In this document: positions 52,849-64,000 of the stretch, in pieces | Position numbering within the stretch: position 1 is the first letter of the stretch | How the letters are laid out: every line of letters begins with the position of its first letter | Source: Janthinobacterium rivuli | GTDB taxonomy: Bacteria > Pseudomonadota > Gammaproteobacteria > Burkholderiales > Burkholderiaceae_D | DNA: 64,000 nucleotides | NCBI RefSeq assembly: GCF_029690045.1 | Contig: NZ_CP121464.1 | Coordinates: 2,728,001-2,792,000 of the forward strand | Direction of reading: 5' to 3' | Made by a program: the position numbers and the translations under genes | The notes under the pieces: generated by a model | The model's input: the letters and a program-made list of their open reading frames with translations, nothing else | Told to the model about the DNA's origin: nothing | The model's database searches: none

Positions 52849-53253
52849 ATGCAATCGAAACCGATTTTGACCCTGGACGACGTAAAGAAAATCGCTGCCG
52901 CCGCCGAAGCGGAAGCGGTCAAGAATAACTGGGCGGTCACGATCGCCATCGTCGACGACGGCGGCCACCTGCTGTGGCTGCAGCGCATGGATGGCGTGGC
53001 GCCGATCTCGTCGCACATCGCCCCATCGAAAGCCAAGACGGCCGCGCTGGGCCGCCGCGAATCGCGCATCTATGAAGAGATGATCAATGGCGGCCGCGTG
53101 TCGTTCCTGAGCGCGCCGGAAATCGACGGCTTGCTTGAAGGCGGCGTGCCCATCGTGTTTGACGGTCACTATGTGGGCGCCGTCGGCGTCTCGGGCGTGA
53201 AATCCGCCGAGGACGCGCAAATCGCCAAGGCCGGCATTGCGGCGCTAGTGTAA
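52849..53253 (+). CDS. GlcG/HbpS family (haem-binding-like) protein
   Basis: A 134-residue soluble protein with the GlcG/HbpS pattern: LTLDDVKKIAAAAEAEAVKNNWAVTIAIVDDGGHLLWLQRMDGV, then KAKTAALGRRESRIYEEM and GGVPIVFDGHYVGAVGVSG. HbpS from Streptomyces binds haem and senses redox state, and GlcG lies in glycolate operons; no such partner is nearby here, so the role is open. AAGGA precedes ATG 52849, and TACAAT at 52816-52821 may be the -10. A strong terminator follows. Confidence 0.9.
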   Translation: MQSKPILTLDDVKKIAAAAEAEAVKNNWAVTIAIVDDGGHLLWLQRMDGVAPISSHIAPSKAKTAALGRRESRIYEEMINGGRVSFLSAPEIDGLLEGGVPIVFDGHYVGAVGVSGVKSAEDAQIAKAGIAALV

Positions 53254-53275
53254 GTAGTAACCGGTATTGCTTTGC

Positions 53276-53307
53276 AAGCCGCCCCGCGCAAGCCGGGCGG
53301 CTTTTTT
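53276..53307 (+). terminator. Intrinsic terminator after the GlcG/HbpS-like gene
   Basis: AAGCCGCCC (53276-53284) pairs with GGGCGGCTT (53295-53303), followed by a T run to 53307. It separates this gene from the carAB promoter. Confidence 0.85.
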
Positions 53308-53368
53308 CATGGGGCGCAGGATTTATGCTGCTGCGCAAAAAAATGCCGGGGCTTCTGTATTTTCTTCC

Positions 53369-53397
53369 TTGTGGAAAAGCTTCCTTTTGGTTATAAT
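53369..53397 (+). promoter_or_regulatory. carA: Promoter of carAB
   Basis: TTGTGG (53369-53374) and TATAAT (53392-53397) with 17-bp spacing. The transcript would start near 53404 and carry a leader of about 145 nt before carA. Confidence 0.72.
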
Positions 53398-53422
53398 TCA
53401 AAGGTTTAGCCAATCACACATA

Positions 53423-53529
53423 TACCGTAGCGACTACCCATCCCCTCATTCAAAATGACCGTTGAAACACCCTGAGTGCATCTGGCTCGGGTAACTAGGC
53501 GGTCGGTCTGACGTGGCGCAGCTACGGTA
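53423..53529 (+). ncRNA. Candidate structured leader of carAB
   Basis: TACCGTAGC (53423-53431) and GCTACGGTA (53521-53529) form a perfect 9-bp closing stem. Inside, GACCG (53457-53461) can pair with CGGTC (53500-53504 or 53504-53508), and CCTGAG (53471-53476) with CTCGGG (53486-53491, one G-U). This gives a nested three-stem fold ending 9 nt before the carA ribosome site. A six-codon open frame (MTVETP) starts at 53455. I know no named RNA family that matches; pyrimidine or arginine control is a guess. Confidence 0.5.
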
Positions 53530-53548
53530 ACTTTATCAGGAGTTGCCC

Positions 53549-54719
53549 TTGCCGCCATTTTTTTCTGGCCCTGCCGTTCCAGCCATATTAGCGCTTGCTG
53601 ATGGAACGATCTTTAAAGGTTTTTCGATCGGTGCCGCCGGTCATACCACGGGCGAGGTTGTTTTCAACACCTCGATGACCGGGTATCAGGAAATCCTTAC
53701 CGACCCAAGCTATTGCCGCCAGATGGTCACCCTGACCTATCCGCATATTGGCAATACGGGCGTCAATCCGGAAGACGTCGAATCTTCCAAGGTTCACGCC
53801 GCTGGCCTCATCATCCGCGATCTGCCATTGCTGGCATCCAATTTCCGTTCCACCCTCTCCCTGTCCGACTACCTCAAAGCTGAAAATATCGTCGCCATCG
53901 CCGGCATCGATACACGCAAGCTCACGCGCATTCTGCGTGAAAAAGGTGCGCAGGGCGGCGCCATCCTCGTCGGCACACAAGGCAACGAGCCATCCGCCGC
54001 GCAAGCGCTGGAACTGGCCCGCTCCTTCCCCGGCCTGGCCGGCATGGACCTGGCTAAAGTAGTCTCAAGCAAGGACGCCTACGAATACCGCGAAACGGAA
54101 TGGACCTTGGGCCAAGGCTACGGCCAGCTGGCCGATGCCGACGCGAAATACCACGTGGTCGCCTTCGACTACGGCGTCAAGCGCAACATCCTGCGCATGC
54201 TGACGGCACGCGGCTGCAAAGTCACCGTGCTGCCGGCGCAAGCTTCCGCCGCCGACGCCCTGGCGTTGAACCCGGACGGCATCTTCCTGTCGAACGGCCC
54301 TGGCGACCCGGAACCATGTGACTACGCCATCGCGGCGACCAAGGAACTGATCGAGAAGGGCATCCCGACCTTCGGCATCTGCCTCGGTCACCAGATCATG
54401 GCGATCGCTTCCGGTGCGAAAACCTTGAAGATGAAGTTCGGCCACCACGGCGCCAACCACCCGGTGCAAGACCTGGAAACGAAACAGGTCTTGATTACCT
54501 CGCAAAACCACGGTTTCGCAGTCGACGCGGCAACTTTGCCCGCGAATTGCCGCGTGACCCATGAATCGCTGTTCGACGGCTCCCTGCAGGGCTTTGCCCG
54601 CACGGACAAGCCGGCCTTCTGCTTCCAGGGCCACCCTGAAGCGTCGCCGGGCCCGATGGATGTTGCTTACCTGTTTGACCGCTTCATCAACCTGATGGCT
54701 GCGGAGGAGAAAAAGAAAA

Positions 54720-54727
<8 letters not shown>
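53549..54727 (+). CDS. carA: Carbamoyl-phosphate synthase small (glutaminase) subunit
   Basis: A 392-residue subunit that releases ammonia from glutamine for CarB. The start is an unusual TTG at 53549, with AGGAG 6 nt upstream; TTG 53543 is too close to that site. The N-terminal CarA domain ([38 protein letters not shown]) is followed by the class I glutamine amidotransferase: [24 protein letters not shown] (nucleophile Cys) and [12 protein letters not shown] (His, Glu). Its end overlaps carB by 8 bp, so the two are coupled. Confidence 0.96.
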
Positions 54728-57956
<3,229 letters not shown>

Positions 57957-57970
57957 TCCGCGCGCCATTT

Positions 57971-57999
57971 GCAGTGACCGCCGTTAGGCGGTACACTGC
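57971..57999 (+). terminator. Stable hairpin between carB and greA
   Basis: GCAGTG-ACCGCC (57971-57982), loop GTTA, GGCGGT-A-CACTGC (57987-57999): a 12-bp stem with one bulged A, 14 bp after the carB stop. There is no T run, so it may mark a Rho-dependent or processed 3' end. Confidence 0.55.
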
Positions 58000-58010
58000 A
58001 TGCTTATCAA

Positions 58011-58053
58011 CCACAGAGTTCCGTGCAGAGCAGCGCGCGGCCTCTGTGGTTTT
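58011..58053 (+). promoter_or_regulatory. Second hairpin with T run before greA
   Basis: CCACAGAG (58011-58018) pairs perfectly with CTCTGTGG (58042-58049), followed by TTTT, about 70 bp before greA. It may terminate carAB read-through or attenuate greA; the E. coli greA leader is also terminated early (GraL), so the analogy deserves mention but is inference. Confidence 0.55.
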
Positions 58054-58124
58054 CACTTGGTAAGGCCGTTAAACGTGGCAACACACTGCAACGGCGCCGA
58101 TAACTAGCAGATAGTAGAGATAAC

Positions 58125-58601
58125 ATGACCTCAGTCCCATTGACCAAATACGGCGCAGAACTTCTGAAGGAAGAGCTGCATCATTTGAAGACCAAGGAAC
58201 GCCGCATCGTCATCGATGCGATCGCCGAAGCGCGTTCGCACGGAGATTTGTCGGAAAACGCCGAGTACGATGCCGCCAAGGAACGCCAGGCCTTCGTCGA
58301 AGGCCGCATCGCCGAGCTCGAAGGCAAACTGGGTGCGGCGCAAATCATCGACCCGACCGCGCTCGACGCGGAAGGCCGCGTGGTGTTTGCCTCGACGGTG
58401 AACCTGGAAGACCTGGAATCGGGCCAGAAAGTCACGTACCAGATCGTCGGCCTCGATGAAGCCGACCTGAAAAAGAACAAGGTTTCCGTGACGTCCCCGA
58501 TCGCCCGCGCGTTGATCGGCAAGTATGCCGGCGACGTGGTGGAAGTGCAGGCGCCGTCCGGCCCGCGCGAATACGAAATCCTGGAAGTACTGTACATCTG
58601 A
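58125..58601 (+). CDS. greA: Transcription elongation factor GreA
   Basis: A 158-residue factor that enters the RNA polymerase secondary channel and triggers cleavage of backtracked RNA. The N-terminal coiled coil carries the catalytic acids at its tip ([31 protein letters not shown]), and the C-terminal FKBP-like domain reads [49 protein letters not shown]. Length equals E. coli GreA. The stop TGA overlaps the next ATG by one base. Confidence 0.96.
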   Translation: MTSVPLTKYGAELLKEELHHLKTKERRIVIDAIAEARSHGDLSENAEYDAAKERQAFVEGRIAELEGKLGAAQIIDPTALDAEGRVVFASTVNLEDLESGQKVTYQIVGLDEADLKKNKVSVTSPIARALIGKYAGDVVEVQAPSGPREYEILEVLYI

Positions 58602-59044
58602 TGCTCGCCCGCGTGCGCATCCTCGTTGCCACCCTGTGGGCCGGCAGCCTGTGGACCATCGGCTTCATCGTGGCGCCGACCCTGTTCGGCACCCTGAGCG
58701 ACAGAGTGCTGGCGGGCAATATCGCCGGCAGCATGTTCCGCGCCGAAGCCTGGCTGTCCATCGCCTGCGCTGTGGTACTGCTGGCCTTGCTGCAATGGGC
58801 GCCCGGCGCGCTGGAACTCAAGCGCCGGCGCCTGCTGGGCGCGCTGGTGCTGTCGATGCTGGTGTGCGCGCTGCTCAGCCATTTCGGCATTTCGCCGCTG
58901 ATGGCCGAACTCAAGGCGCAAGCCCCGTCGGGCATCATGGACGAAGCCATGCGCAGCCGCTTCGGCATGCTGCATGGCGTGTCGACCGTGATCTTTGCCG
59001 TGCAAAGCTTGCTGGCGGGCGTGTTGATCTGGAAACAGCAATAA
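58601..59044 (+). CDS. DUF4149 family four-helix membrane protein
   Basis: A 147-residue inner-membrane protein with four hydrophobic helices; RVRILVATLWAGSLWTIGFIVAPTLFGTL is the DUF4149 opening, and SRFGMLHGVSTVIFAVQSLLAGVLIW closes it. The gene starts within the greA stop (TGATG), so it is translationally coupled to greA, an association common in Burkholderiales. Function unknown. Confidence 0.9.
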   Translation: MLARVRILVATLWAGSLWTIGFIVAPTLFGTLSDRVLAGNIAGSMFRAEAWLSIACAVVLLALLQWAPGALELKRRRLLGALVLSMLVCALLSHFGISPLMAELKAQAPSGIMDEAMRSRFGMLHGVSTVIFAVQSLLAGVLIWKQQ

Positions 59045-59051
59045 TTGTTTT

Positions 59052-59117
59052 AACCCGAGAAGCAAAAAAACCGGGGTCAGACCCTCAGGGTCTGACCCCA
59101 GCCTTTGCTGTTGGGTT
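59052..59117. repeat. Intergenic GGGGTCAGACC palindromic repeat, copy B
   Basis: GGGGTCAGACCC (59073-59084), TCA, GGGTCTGACCCC (59088-59099): a perfect 12-bp stem. The flanks AACCC..AGCAAA (from 59052) and TTTGCTGTTGGGTT (to 59117) extend the symmetry. It shares AACCC, AGCAA and GGGGTC(A/G)GAC with copy A at 20978-21038, so both belong to one dispersed family. Confidence 0.75.
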
Positions 59118-59130
59118 TATGGTAATAAAA

Positions 59131-59162
59131 AAGCGGAGCAGGGAAGATCCCGTGCTCCGCTT
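59131..59162. terminator. Bidirectional terminator between DUF4149 gene and yhbY
   Basis: AAGCGGAGCA (59131-59140) and TGCTCCGCTT (59153-59162) pair perfectly, with an inner GGGA/TCCC, A run before and CTTGTTT after. It separates the two convergent genes. Confidence 0.82.
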
Positions 59163-59199
59163 CTTGTTTCAACAGCCTTGCGGCTGCTGAACGACAGGC

Positions 59200-59670
59200 T
59201 TACTTGCTGCCCAGTGCGCTTTTCTTGGCGCTTTTCTGACGTGGCTTGGCACGCTTGATGGAACCGCCTTCGGTAACGCGCTCATTGCCCTTGATCATGA
59301 CTTTCGTCACGCTCGGGCGCTTGGTGCCGCTGGCGCTGGCCTTGACGATGGTCACTTCGCGCATGCCTTTGCCGGCGCTGACCTTCTCCTTAACCACTTC
59401 TTTTTTCGGACGGTAGATTACCAGCAGTTTGCCAATATGTTGTACCGGGGCGGCGCCGAGATTGCCGCAAATCGTATCGTACATTCCGACGCGGGCTTCG
59501 CGGTCGTCGCCGAACACGCGGACTTTAATCAGACCGTGCGAATCCAGGCCAAGGTCGATCTCTTTGAGGACAGCAGGTGTCAAGCCCGCTTCGCCAATAA
59601 TGACGATAGGCTTCAGCGCGTGTGCTTCGGCGCGCAGTGCGCTGCGCTCTACGGGTGTAAGTTTTAGCAT
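59200..59670 (-). CDS. yhbY: YhbY family ribosome-assembly RNA-binding protein with basic tail
   Basis: A 156-residue protein. Residues 1-95 are the CRM domain of YhbY: LTPVERSALRAEAHALKPIVIIGEAGLTPAVLKEIDLGLDSHGLIKVRV, with the GxxG-like loop region and ending LLVIYRPKK. It binds pre-50S particles. E. coli YhbY has 97 residues; the extra 60 here are Lys/Arg-rich and probably bind RNA. It is divergent from rlmE with a 42-bp gap, a pairing conserved in proteobacteria. Confidence 0.93.
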   Translation of the reverse strand: MLKLTPVERSALRAEAHALKPIVIIGEAGLTPAVLKEIDLGLDSHGLIKVRVFGDDREARVGMYDTICGNLGAAPVQHIGKLLVIYRPKKEVVKEKVSAGKGMREVTIVKASASGTKRPSVTKVMIKGNERVTEGGSIKRAKPRQKSAKKSALGSK

Positions 59671-59712
59671 AATAATATTTAGTAATTCCCTTAAAAGCAG
59701 TATTCTACGCGA

Positions 59713-60396
59713 ATGGCAAAGAAGAAATTAAACAAAAACTGGTTGCACGACCACATAAATGATCCTTATGTGAAGTTGGCGCAAAAAGAGGGCTACCGCG
59801 CCCGGGCAGCATACAAGCTCAAAGAAATCGATGAAGACGAAAAACTGATCAAACCTGGCCAGGTGATTGTCGACCTTGGTTGCACTCCCGGCAGCTGGGC
59901 CCAGTACACGCGGCGCAAGCTGGCCGGCAAGGACGGCGGCGGGGTCAATGGTACCCTGATTGGCCTGGACATGCTGGAAATGGAGCCCATCGCCGATTTC
60001 CACTTCATCCAGGGCGACTTCCGCGAAGCGCGCGTGCTGCGCCAGCTGGAAGTGGTGTTGCAGGGCCGCAAGGTCGACCTGGTCCTGTCGGACATGGCAC
60101 CCAACCTGTCGGGCATCGCCACGGCGGACGCCGCGCGCATGGAACACTTGATTGACCTGGCCATCGAATTTTCGCAATTGCACCTGAAGCCGTCTGGCGT
60201 GCTGCTGGTGAAATGCTTCAAAGACATGGGTTTCAGCCAGATCGTGGAGAAATTCCGCGCTGAATTCAAGGTCGTGGTGCAGAAAAAGCCGAAGGCCAGC
60301 CGCGATAAATCGTCGGAAATCTTCCTGATGGGCCGTGGAATCAAGAATCCGCTGAAAAATGCCGTGGAAGAAGATGATTCCGCCCTTGATATTTAA
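59713..60396 (+). CDS. rlmE: 23S rRNA (uridine-2552-2'-O)-methyltransferase RlmE (FtsJ)
   Basis: A 227-residue SAM-dependent methyltransferase of the 50S A-loop. The SAM motif is [15 protein letters not shown], followed by [13 protein letters not shown] and VLLVKCFKD; with the early [11 protein letters not shown] and late [14 protein letters not shown] these give the K-D-K-E catalytic tetrad. It precedes ftsH as in E. coli, with 202 bp between. That gap holds two small hairpins (CGCGA/TCGCG at 60485-60499, GCGGGC/GCCCGC at 60511-60531) and the likely ftsH promoter, TATACT at 60462-60467. Confidence 0.96.
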   Translation: MAKKKLNKNWLHDHINDPYVKLAQKEGYRARAAYKLKEIDEDEKLIKPGQVIVDLGCTPGSWAQYTRRKLAGKDGGGVNGTLIGLDMLEMEPIADFHFIQGDFREARVLRQLEVVLQGRKVDLVLSDMAPNLSGIATADAARMEHLIDLAIEFSQLHLKPSGVLLVKCFKDMGFSQIVEKFRAEFKVVVQKKPKASRDKSSEIFLMGRGIKNPLKNAVEEDDSALDI

Positions 60397-60598
60397 GCGG
60401 GAATCCGCACATGGGAACGAGAAGTGCAGTAGCGTCTGATGGCATAAAAGCCTAAATTGTTTATACTGCATTTTTTTGCGTGAACGCGATTTTTTCGCGC
60501 GCACGGATCGGCGGGCTTTGGCACGGCCCGCTTATTGCGAGTAAAATCGTGTTTCTAGCTATAGGTAAAGAGATGCGCACTGCATCCAAGGAGTCTTC

Positions 60599-62479
60599 GT
60601 GAATAACATGTTTTCCAAATCTGCCATCTGGGTAGTCGTATTGCTGCTGTTGTTCATGCTGTTCAAGCAATTCGACAGTCATGGCGCCACAGGCGGCAGC
60701 AAGGCCATCGCTTATTCCGATTTGCTGGATGAAGTCAAAGCCAAGCGCGTCAAGGATGTCGTGATCGAAGGTTCGTCGATCACCGCCAAGCTGATGGACG
60801 ACACCAAGGTGCGTACCACCGCCACCAGCCTCGACAAGGGCCTGATCGGCGACCTGCGCGACAATGGCGTGCATTTCGATGTGCGTCCGCCTGAGGAAGC
60901 GTCTTTCCTGCAAACTATTTTTGTTTCCTGGTTCCCCATGCTGCTGTTAATCGGCGTCTGGGTCTTCTTCATGCGTCAGATGCAAGGCGGCGGCAAGGGC
61001 GGGGCATTCTCGTTCGGCAAGTCGAAGGCGCGCATGATGGATGAAGCCAGCAACACCGTCACCTTCGCCGATGTCGCCGGTTGCGACGAAGCGAAAGAAG
61101 AAGTCAACGAAGTGGTCGACTTCCTCAAGGATCCGAGCAAGTTCCAGAAACTGGGCGGCCGCATTCCTCGCGGCGTGCTGATGGTTGGTCCTCCGGGCAC
61201 GGGTAAAACCCTGCTGGCGCGCGCCATTGCCGGTGAAGCCAAGGTGCCGTTCTTCTCGATTTCCGGTTCTGACTTCGTGGAAATGTTCGTCGGCGTGGGC
61301 GCCAGCCGTGTGCGCGACATGTTTGAAAACGCGAAAAAACATTCGCCGTGCATCATCTTCATCGATGAGATCGACGCTGTCGGCCGTCACCGTGGTGCCG
61401 GCATGGGCGGCGGCAATGACGAGCGCGAACAGACCTTGAACCAGTTGCTGGTCGAGATGGACGGTTTTGAAGCGAACTCCGGCGTGATCGTCGTGGCCGC
61501 CACCAACCGCGCCGACGTGCTCGACAAAGCTTTGCTGCGTCCAGGCCGTTTCGACCGCCAGGTGTCCGTCGGCTTGCCCGATATCCGCGGCCGCGAACAG
61601 ATCTTGAACGTGCACATGCGCAAAGTGCCTATCGGTACCGACGTGAAAGCCGATATCCTGGCCCGCGGCACCCCTGGTTTCTCGGGCGCGGACCTGGCCA
61701 ACCTGGTCAACGAGGCAGCCCTGTTCGCGGCACGCCGCAGCAAGCGTCTGGTGGAAATGGCCGACTTCGAAGACGCGAAAGACAAGATCTACATGGGTCC
61801 TGAGCGTAAATCGATGATCATCCGCGAGGAAGAGCGTCGCAATACGGCTTACCATGAGTCCGGTCACGCCGTCGTCGCCAAGCTGCTGCCGAAGGCTGAT
61901 CCCGTGCATAAAGTGACGATCATGCCGCGCGGCTGGGCCCTGGGCCTGACCTGGCAGCTGCCGGAACACGACAACTTGTCCGCCTACAAGGACAAGATGC
62001 TGGAAGAAATTTCCATCCTGTTCGGTGGCCGTATCGCCGAAGAGATTTTCGTGGGACAAATGTCCACGGGCGCGTCGAACGACTTCTCGCGCGCCACCAA
62101 GCTGGCCCGTTCCATGGTGACCCGTTTCGGCATGTCCGACAGCATGGGCGTGATGGTCTACGAAGACAGCGAAAACGAAGGTTTCTTCGGTGGCGCCACC
62201 AAGACGATCTCGGAAGCGACCCAGCAAAAGGTCGATGCTGAAATCCGCAACATTCTCGACAAGCAATATGCTTTGGCGCGCACCTTGCTGGAAGGCAACC
62301 GAGACAAGGTCGAAATGATGACCAAAGCCTTGCTGGAATGGGAAACCATTGATGCAGAGCAAATCAATGACATCATGGCCGGCCTGGAGCCGCGTCCACC
62401 GAAAGTCATCCCGCCACGCCGCAATGCGGGCGACAGCGGCACGGGCGGCATCTCGCCTAACGTGACGGCACCAGCCTGA
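60599..62479 (+). CDS. ftsH: ATP-dependent zinc metalloprotease FtsH
   Basis: A 626-residue membrane AAA protease that removes misfolded membrane proteins and regulators such as sigma-32. The start is GTG at 60599, 5 nt after AAGGAG; the ATG three codons later is less well placed. Two membrane helices (about 8-24 and 102-124) enclose a periplasmic part. Walker A GPPGTGKT (197-204), Walker B IIFIDEID (251-258), [22 protein letters not shown] and the zinc site HESGH (418-422) are all present. Confidence 0.97.
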   Translation: MNNMFSKSAIWVVVLLLLFMLFKQFDSHGATGGSKAIAYSDLLDEVKAKRVKDVVIEGSSITAKLMDDTKVRTTATSLDKGLIGDLRDNGVHFDVRPPEEASFLQTIFVSWFPMLLLIGVWVFFMRQMQGGGKGGAFSFGKSKARMMDEASNTVTFADVAGCDEAKEEVNEVVDFLKDPSKFQKLGGRIPRGVLMVGPPGTGKTLLARAIAGEAKVPFFSISGSDFVEMFVGVGASRVRDMFENAKKHSPCIIFIDEIDAVGRHRGAGMGGGNDEREQTLNQLLVEMDGFEANSGVIVVAATNRADVLDKALLRPGRFDRQVSVGLPDIRGREQILNVHMRKVPIGTDVKADILARGTPGFSGADLANLVNEAALFAARRSKRLVEMADFEDAKDKIYMGPERKSMIIREEERRNTAYHESGHAVVAKLLPKADPVHKVTIMPRGWALGLTWQLPEHDNLSAYKDKMLEEISILFGGRIAEEIFVGQMSTGASNDFSRATKLARSMVTRFGMSDSMGVMVYEDSENEGFFGGATKTISEATQQKVDAEIRNILDKQYALARTLLEGNRDKVEMMTKALLEWETIDAEQINDIMAGLEPRPPKVIPPRRNAGDSGTGGISPNVTAPA

Positions 62480-62524
62480 TAACGGCCGCCCTGACCGGCG
62501 GCGCGCAAGGGTATGGCAAGAACG

Positions 62525-62552
62525 AGGGTAAGGAGCAATCCTTGCCCTTTTT
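62525..62552 (+). terminator. Intrinsic terminator after ftsH
   Basis: AGGGTAAGGA (62525-62534), GCAA tetraloop, TCCTTGCCCT (62539-62548) with one G-U pair, then TTTT. It lies 45 bp after the ftsH stop and before folP, so folP-glmM may depend on read-through or their own promoter. Confidence 0.7.
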
Positions 62553-62594
62553 CGTTGCCGCGGCAGTTTTTTCCTGACGACTACAAAGATTCAC

Positions 62595-63428
62595 ATGCGA
62601 CACTATTTGCAATTCGGCCGTTTCGGCTTCAACCTGTCCGGCACGCAGGCGCTGGTGATGGGCATCCTGAACATCACGCCTGACTCGTTTTCCGATGCGG
62701 GCCAGTATCAACACCTGGAGTTTGCCATCTCGCGCGCCGAGCAGATGATGGTTGACGGCGTCGACATCATCGACATCGGCGGCGAATCGAGCCGTCCCGG
62801 CGCGCCGCCGCTGCCGCTGCAGGGCGAGTTGCAGCGCGTCATGCCGGTGCTGTACGCCTTGCGCGATTGCGGCAAGCCGCTGTCCGTCGACACCTATAAA
62901 CCCGAAGTGATGCGCGAAGCCATCCTGGCGGGTGCCGACATGATCAACGATATCAACGGTTTCCGCGCGCCAGGCGCCATCGACGCCGTGCGGGACAGCG
63001 ATTGTGCGCTGTGCATCATGCACATGCAGAACATGCCAGAAACCATGCAAGCCCAGCCGCAGTACGAGGATGTGGTGCGCGAAGTCATCGACTTCTTGCG
63101 CGAACGCATCGACACGATGACGGCGGCCGGCATCGCCCGCGAACGCCTGTGCATTGACCCCGGTTTCGGTTTTGGCAAGACGGTGGAGCAGAACTATGCC
63201 TTGCTGCGCGCCACGCGCCAGCTGCGCAGCGAGCTGGACCTGCCGGTGCTGGCCGGCCTGTCGCGCAAATCGATGATCGGCGCCGTCACGGGACGTCCCG
63301 TCGAGCAGCGCCTGGCCGGCAGTGTTGCCGGTGCGCTTGCTGCGGTAGCGCAAGGTGCGGAAATTATCCGTGTGCATGATGTAGCTGAAACCGTCGATGC
63401 ACTGAAGGTCTGGCGCATGGCACACTGA
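62595..63428 (+). CDS. folP: Dihydropteroate synthase
   Basis: A 277-residue TIM-barrel enzyme that joins p-aminobenzoate to the pterin diphosphate in folate synthesis, the target of sulfonamides. Conserved strands: [16 protein letters not shown] (Asn metal ligand), [58 protein letters not shown] and [12 protein letters not shown]. The loop lacks any obvious resistance insertion. It precedes glmM by 40 bp, the usual order. Confidence 0.96.
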   Translation: MRHYLQFGRFGFNLSGTQALVMGILNITPDSFSDAGQYQHLEFAISRAEQMMVDGVDIIDIGGESSRPGAPPLPLQGELQRVMPVLYALRDCGKPLSVDTYKPEVMREAILAGADMINDINGFRAPGAIDAVRDSDCALCIMHMQNMPETMQAQPQYEDVVREVIDFLRERIDTMTAAGIARERLCIDPGFGFGKTVEQNYALLRATRQLRSELDLPVLAGLSRKSMIGAVTGRPVEQRLAGSVAGALAAVAQGAEIIRVHDVAETVDALKVWRMAH

Positions 63429-63468
63429 GCCTGTAAGATTTATCATAAACAACAAAAAGAGAAATACT

Positions 63469-64000
63469 ATGACGCGTAAATATTTTGGTACCGATGGCAT
63501 TCGTGGCCTGGTGGGCACGGCTCCGATTACCCCCGATTTCGTCATGCGCCTCGGCTATGCGGCCGGCAAGGTGCTGGCCAAGTCGCAAGGCGGCAAGACC
63601 CGCCCGACGGTGCTGATCGGCAAGGACACGCGCATTTCCGGCTACATGCTGGAAGCGGCGCTGGAAGCGGGCCTGTCGGCCGCTGGCGTGGACGTGATGC
63701 TGGCCGGCCCCATGCCGACGCCGGCCATCGCCTACCTGACGCGGGCGTTGCGCCTGTCGGCTGGCGTCGTCATTTCCGCCTCGCACAATCCCTACCATGA
63801 CAATGGCATCAAGTTCTTTTCCGGCCAGGGCACCAAGCTGCCCGACAGCGTGGAGCTGGAAATCGAAGCGGCGCTCGACGAACCGATGGCCTGCGTGCCA
63901 TCTGAAAAGCTGGGCCGCGCCAAGCGCCTGGACGATGCCCAGGGCCGCTACATCGAATTTTGCAAGGGCACCTTCCCGAACGAGCTGGATCTGCGCGGCC
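63469..64000 (+). CDS. glmM: Phosphoglucosamine mutase GlmM (5' part, runs off the window)
   Basis: The first 177 codons are present, starting at ATG 63469. The product begins [19 protein letters not shown], and the phosphoserine loop [13 protein letters not shown] places the active serine at about residue 105. GlmM converts glucosamine-6-phosphate to glucosamine-1-phosphate for peptidoglycan precursors. The rest (about 270 residues) lies beyond the window; no defect is seen in the visible part. Confidence 0.95.
   Translation, partial: MTRKYFGTDGIRGLVGTAPITPDFVMRLGYAAGKVLAKSQGGKTRPTVLIGKDTRISGYMLEAALEAGLSAAGVDVMLAGPMPTPAIAYLTRALRLSAGVVISASHNPYHDNGIKFFSGQGTKLPDSVELEIEAALDEPMACVPSEKLGRAKRLDDAQGRYIEFCKGTFPNELDLRG

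Noticed and set aside
60397..60598. Possible heat-shock (sigma-32) promoter before ftsH
   Set aside because: No CTTGAAA/CCCCAT-type pair at proper spacing could be found; only a weak TATACT and two small hairpins are visible.

Overview
The window is GC-rich chromosomal DNA of a betaproteobacterium of the order Burkholderiales, most likely family Oxalobacteraceae (Janthinobacterium/Massilia/Duganella type). This rests on the order carA-carB-greA-DUF4149 gene-yhbY(opposite strand)-rlmE-ftsH-folP-glmM at the right end, the long (type 2) leuA, the KPAAK-repeat histone-H1-like protein and the codon use. The genus is inference. I saw no tRNA, rRNA, CRISPR array or prophage.

Layout. 1-3 kb: an unknown membrane protein cut by the edge, a GNAT acetyltransferase, a VOC protein, a DinB-fold protein and an HDOD protein. 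3.0-11.1 kb: a minus-strand catabolic and uptake cluster with an IclR regulator, acyl-CoA dehydrogenase, acyl-CoA ligase and a complete branched-chain-type ABC importer (livKHMGF-like), probably for an organic acid. 11.3-14.0 kb: two ModE-type molybdate boxes in front of a TonB-dependent receptor and a cysteine-free molybdopterin-domain secreted protein. 14.0-17.6 kb: esterase, Asp-nucleophile hydrolase and sugar-phosphate-isomerase-like genes, divergent from a TetR regulator with a 16-bp palindrome between them. 17.6-28.4 kb: an isolated flagellar-rod-like protein, secreted hydrolase, NYN/OST-HTH RNA-binding protein, hemolysin III, LysR, a CHASE-PAS-GGDEF-EAL protein, a spermidine-synthase-like protein and a GGDEF protein with a degenerate active site. 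28.36-29.42 kb: a complete IS1595-family element with inverted ends and target duplication.

29.4-37.7 kb: cation/proton antiporter, exopolyphosphatase ppx behind a three-unit Pho box, an H1-like protein, fdhD convergent with a YdeP/FdhF-type molybdo-oxidoreductase, and an ornithine-lipid-type acyltransferase behind a second Pho box. 37.6-43.6 kb: a 1822-residue protein combining two alpha/beta-hydrolase modules and a CHAT (caspase-like) protease domain, preceded by a small HTH regulator. 43.8-52.8 kb: an orphan LolD-type ATPase, the ergothioneine genes egtD-egtB, a chemoreceptor, leuA with an apparent Leu/CTA-rich attenuator leader peptide, a barstar homologue, a secreted protein and a patatin-like lipoprotein. 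52.8-64 kb: a GlcG/HbpS-like protein and the housekeeping block, where carA has a leader able to fold into a closed multi-stem structure.

The themes that link genes are phosphate limitation (two Pho boxes: polyphosphate breakdown and phosphorus-free lipid), molybdenum (ModE boxes, Moco-fold protein, FdhD and a molybdo-enzyme) and attenuation or leader control of biosynthesis (leuA, carAB). The least explained and most unusual items are the giant CHAT protein and the putative molybdate-controlled TonB receptor operon.
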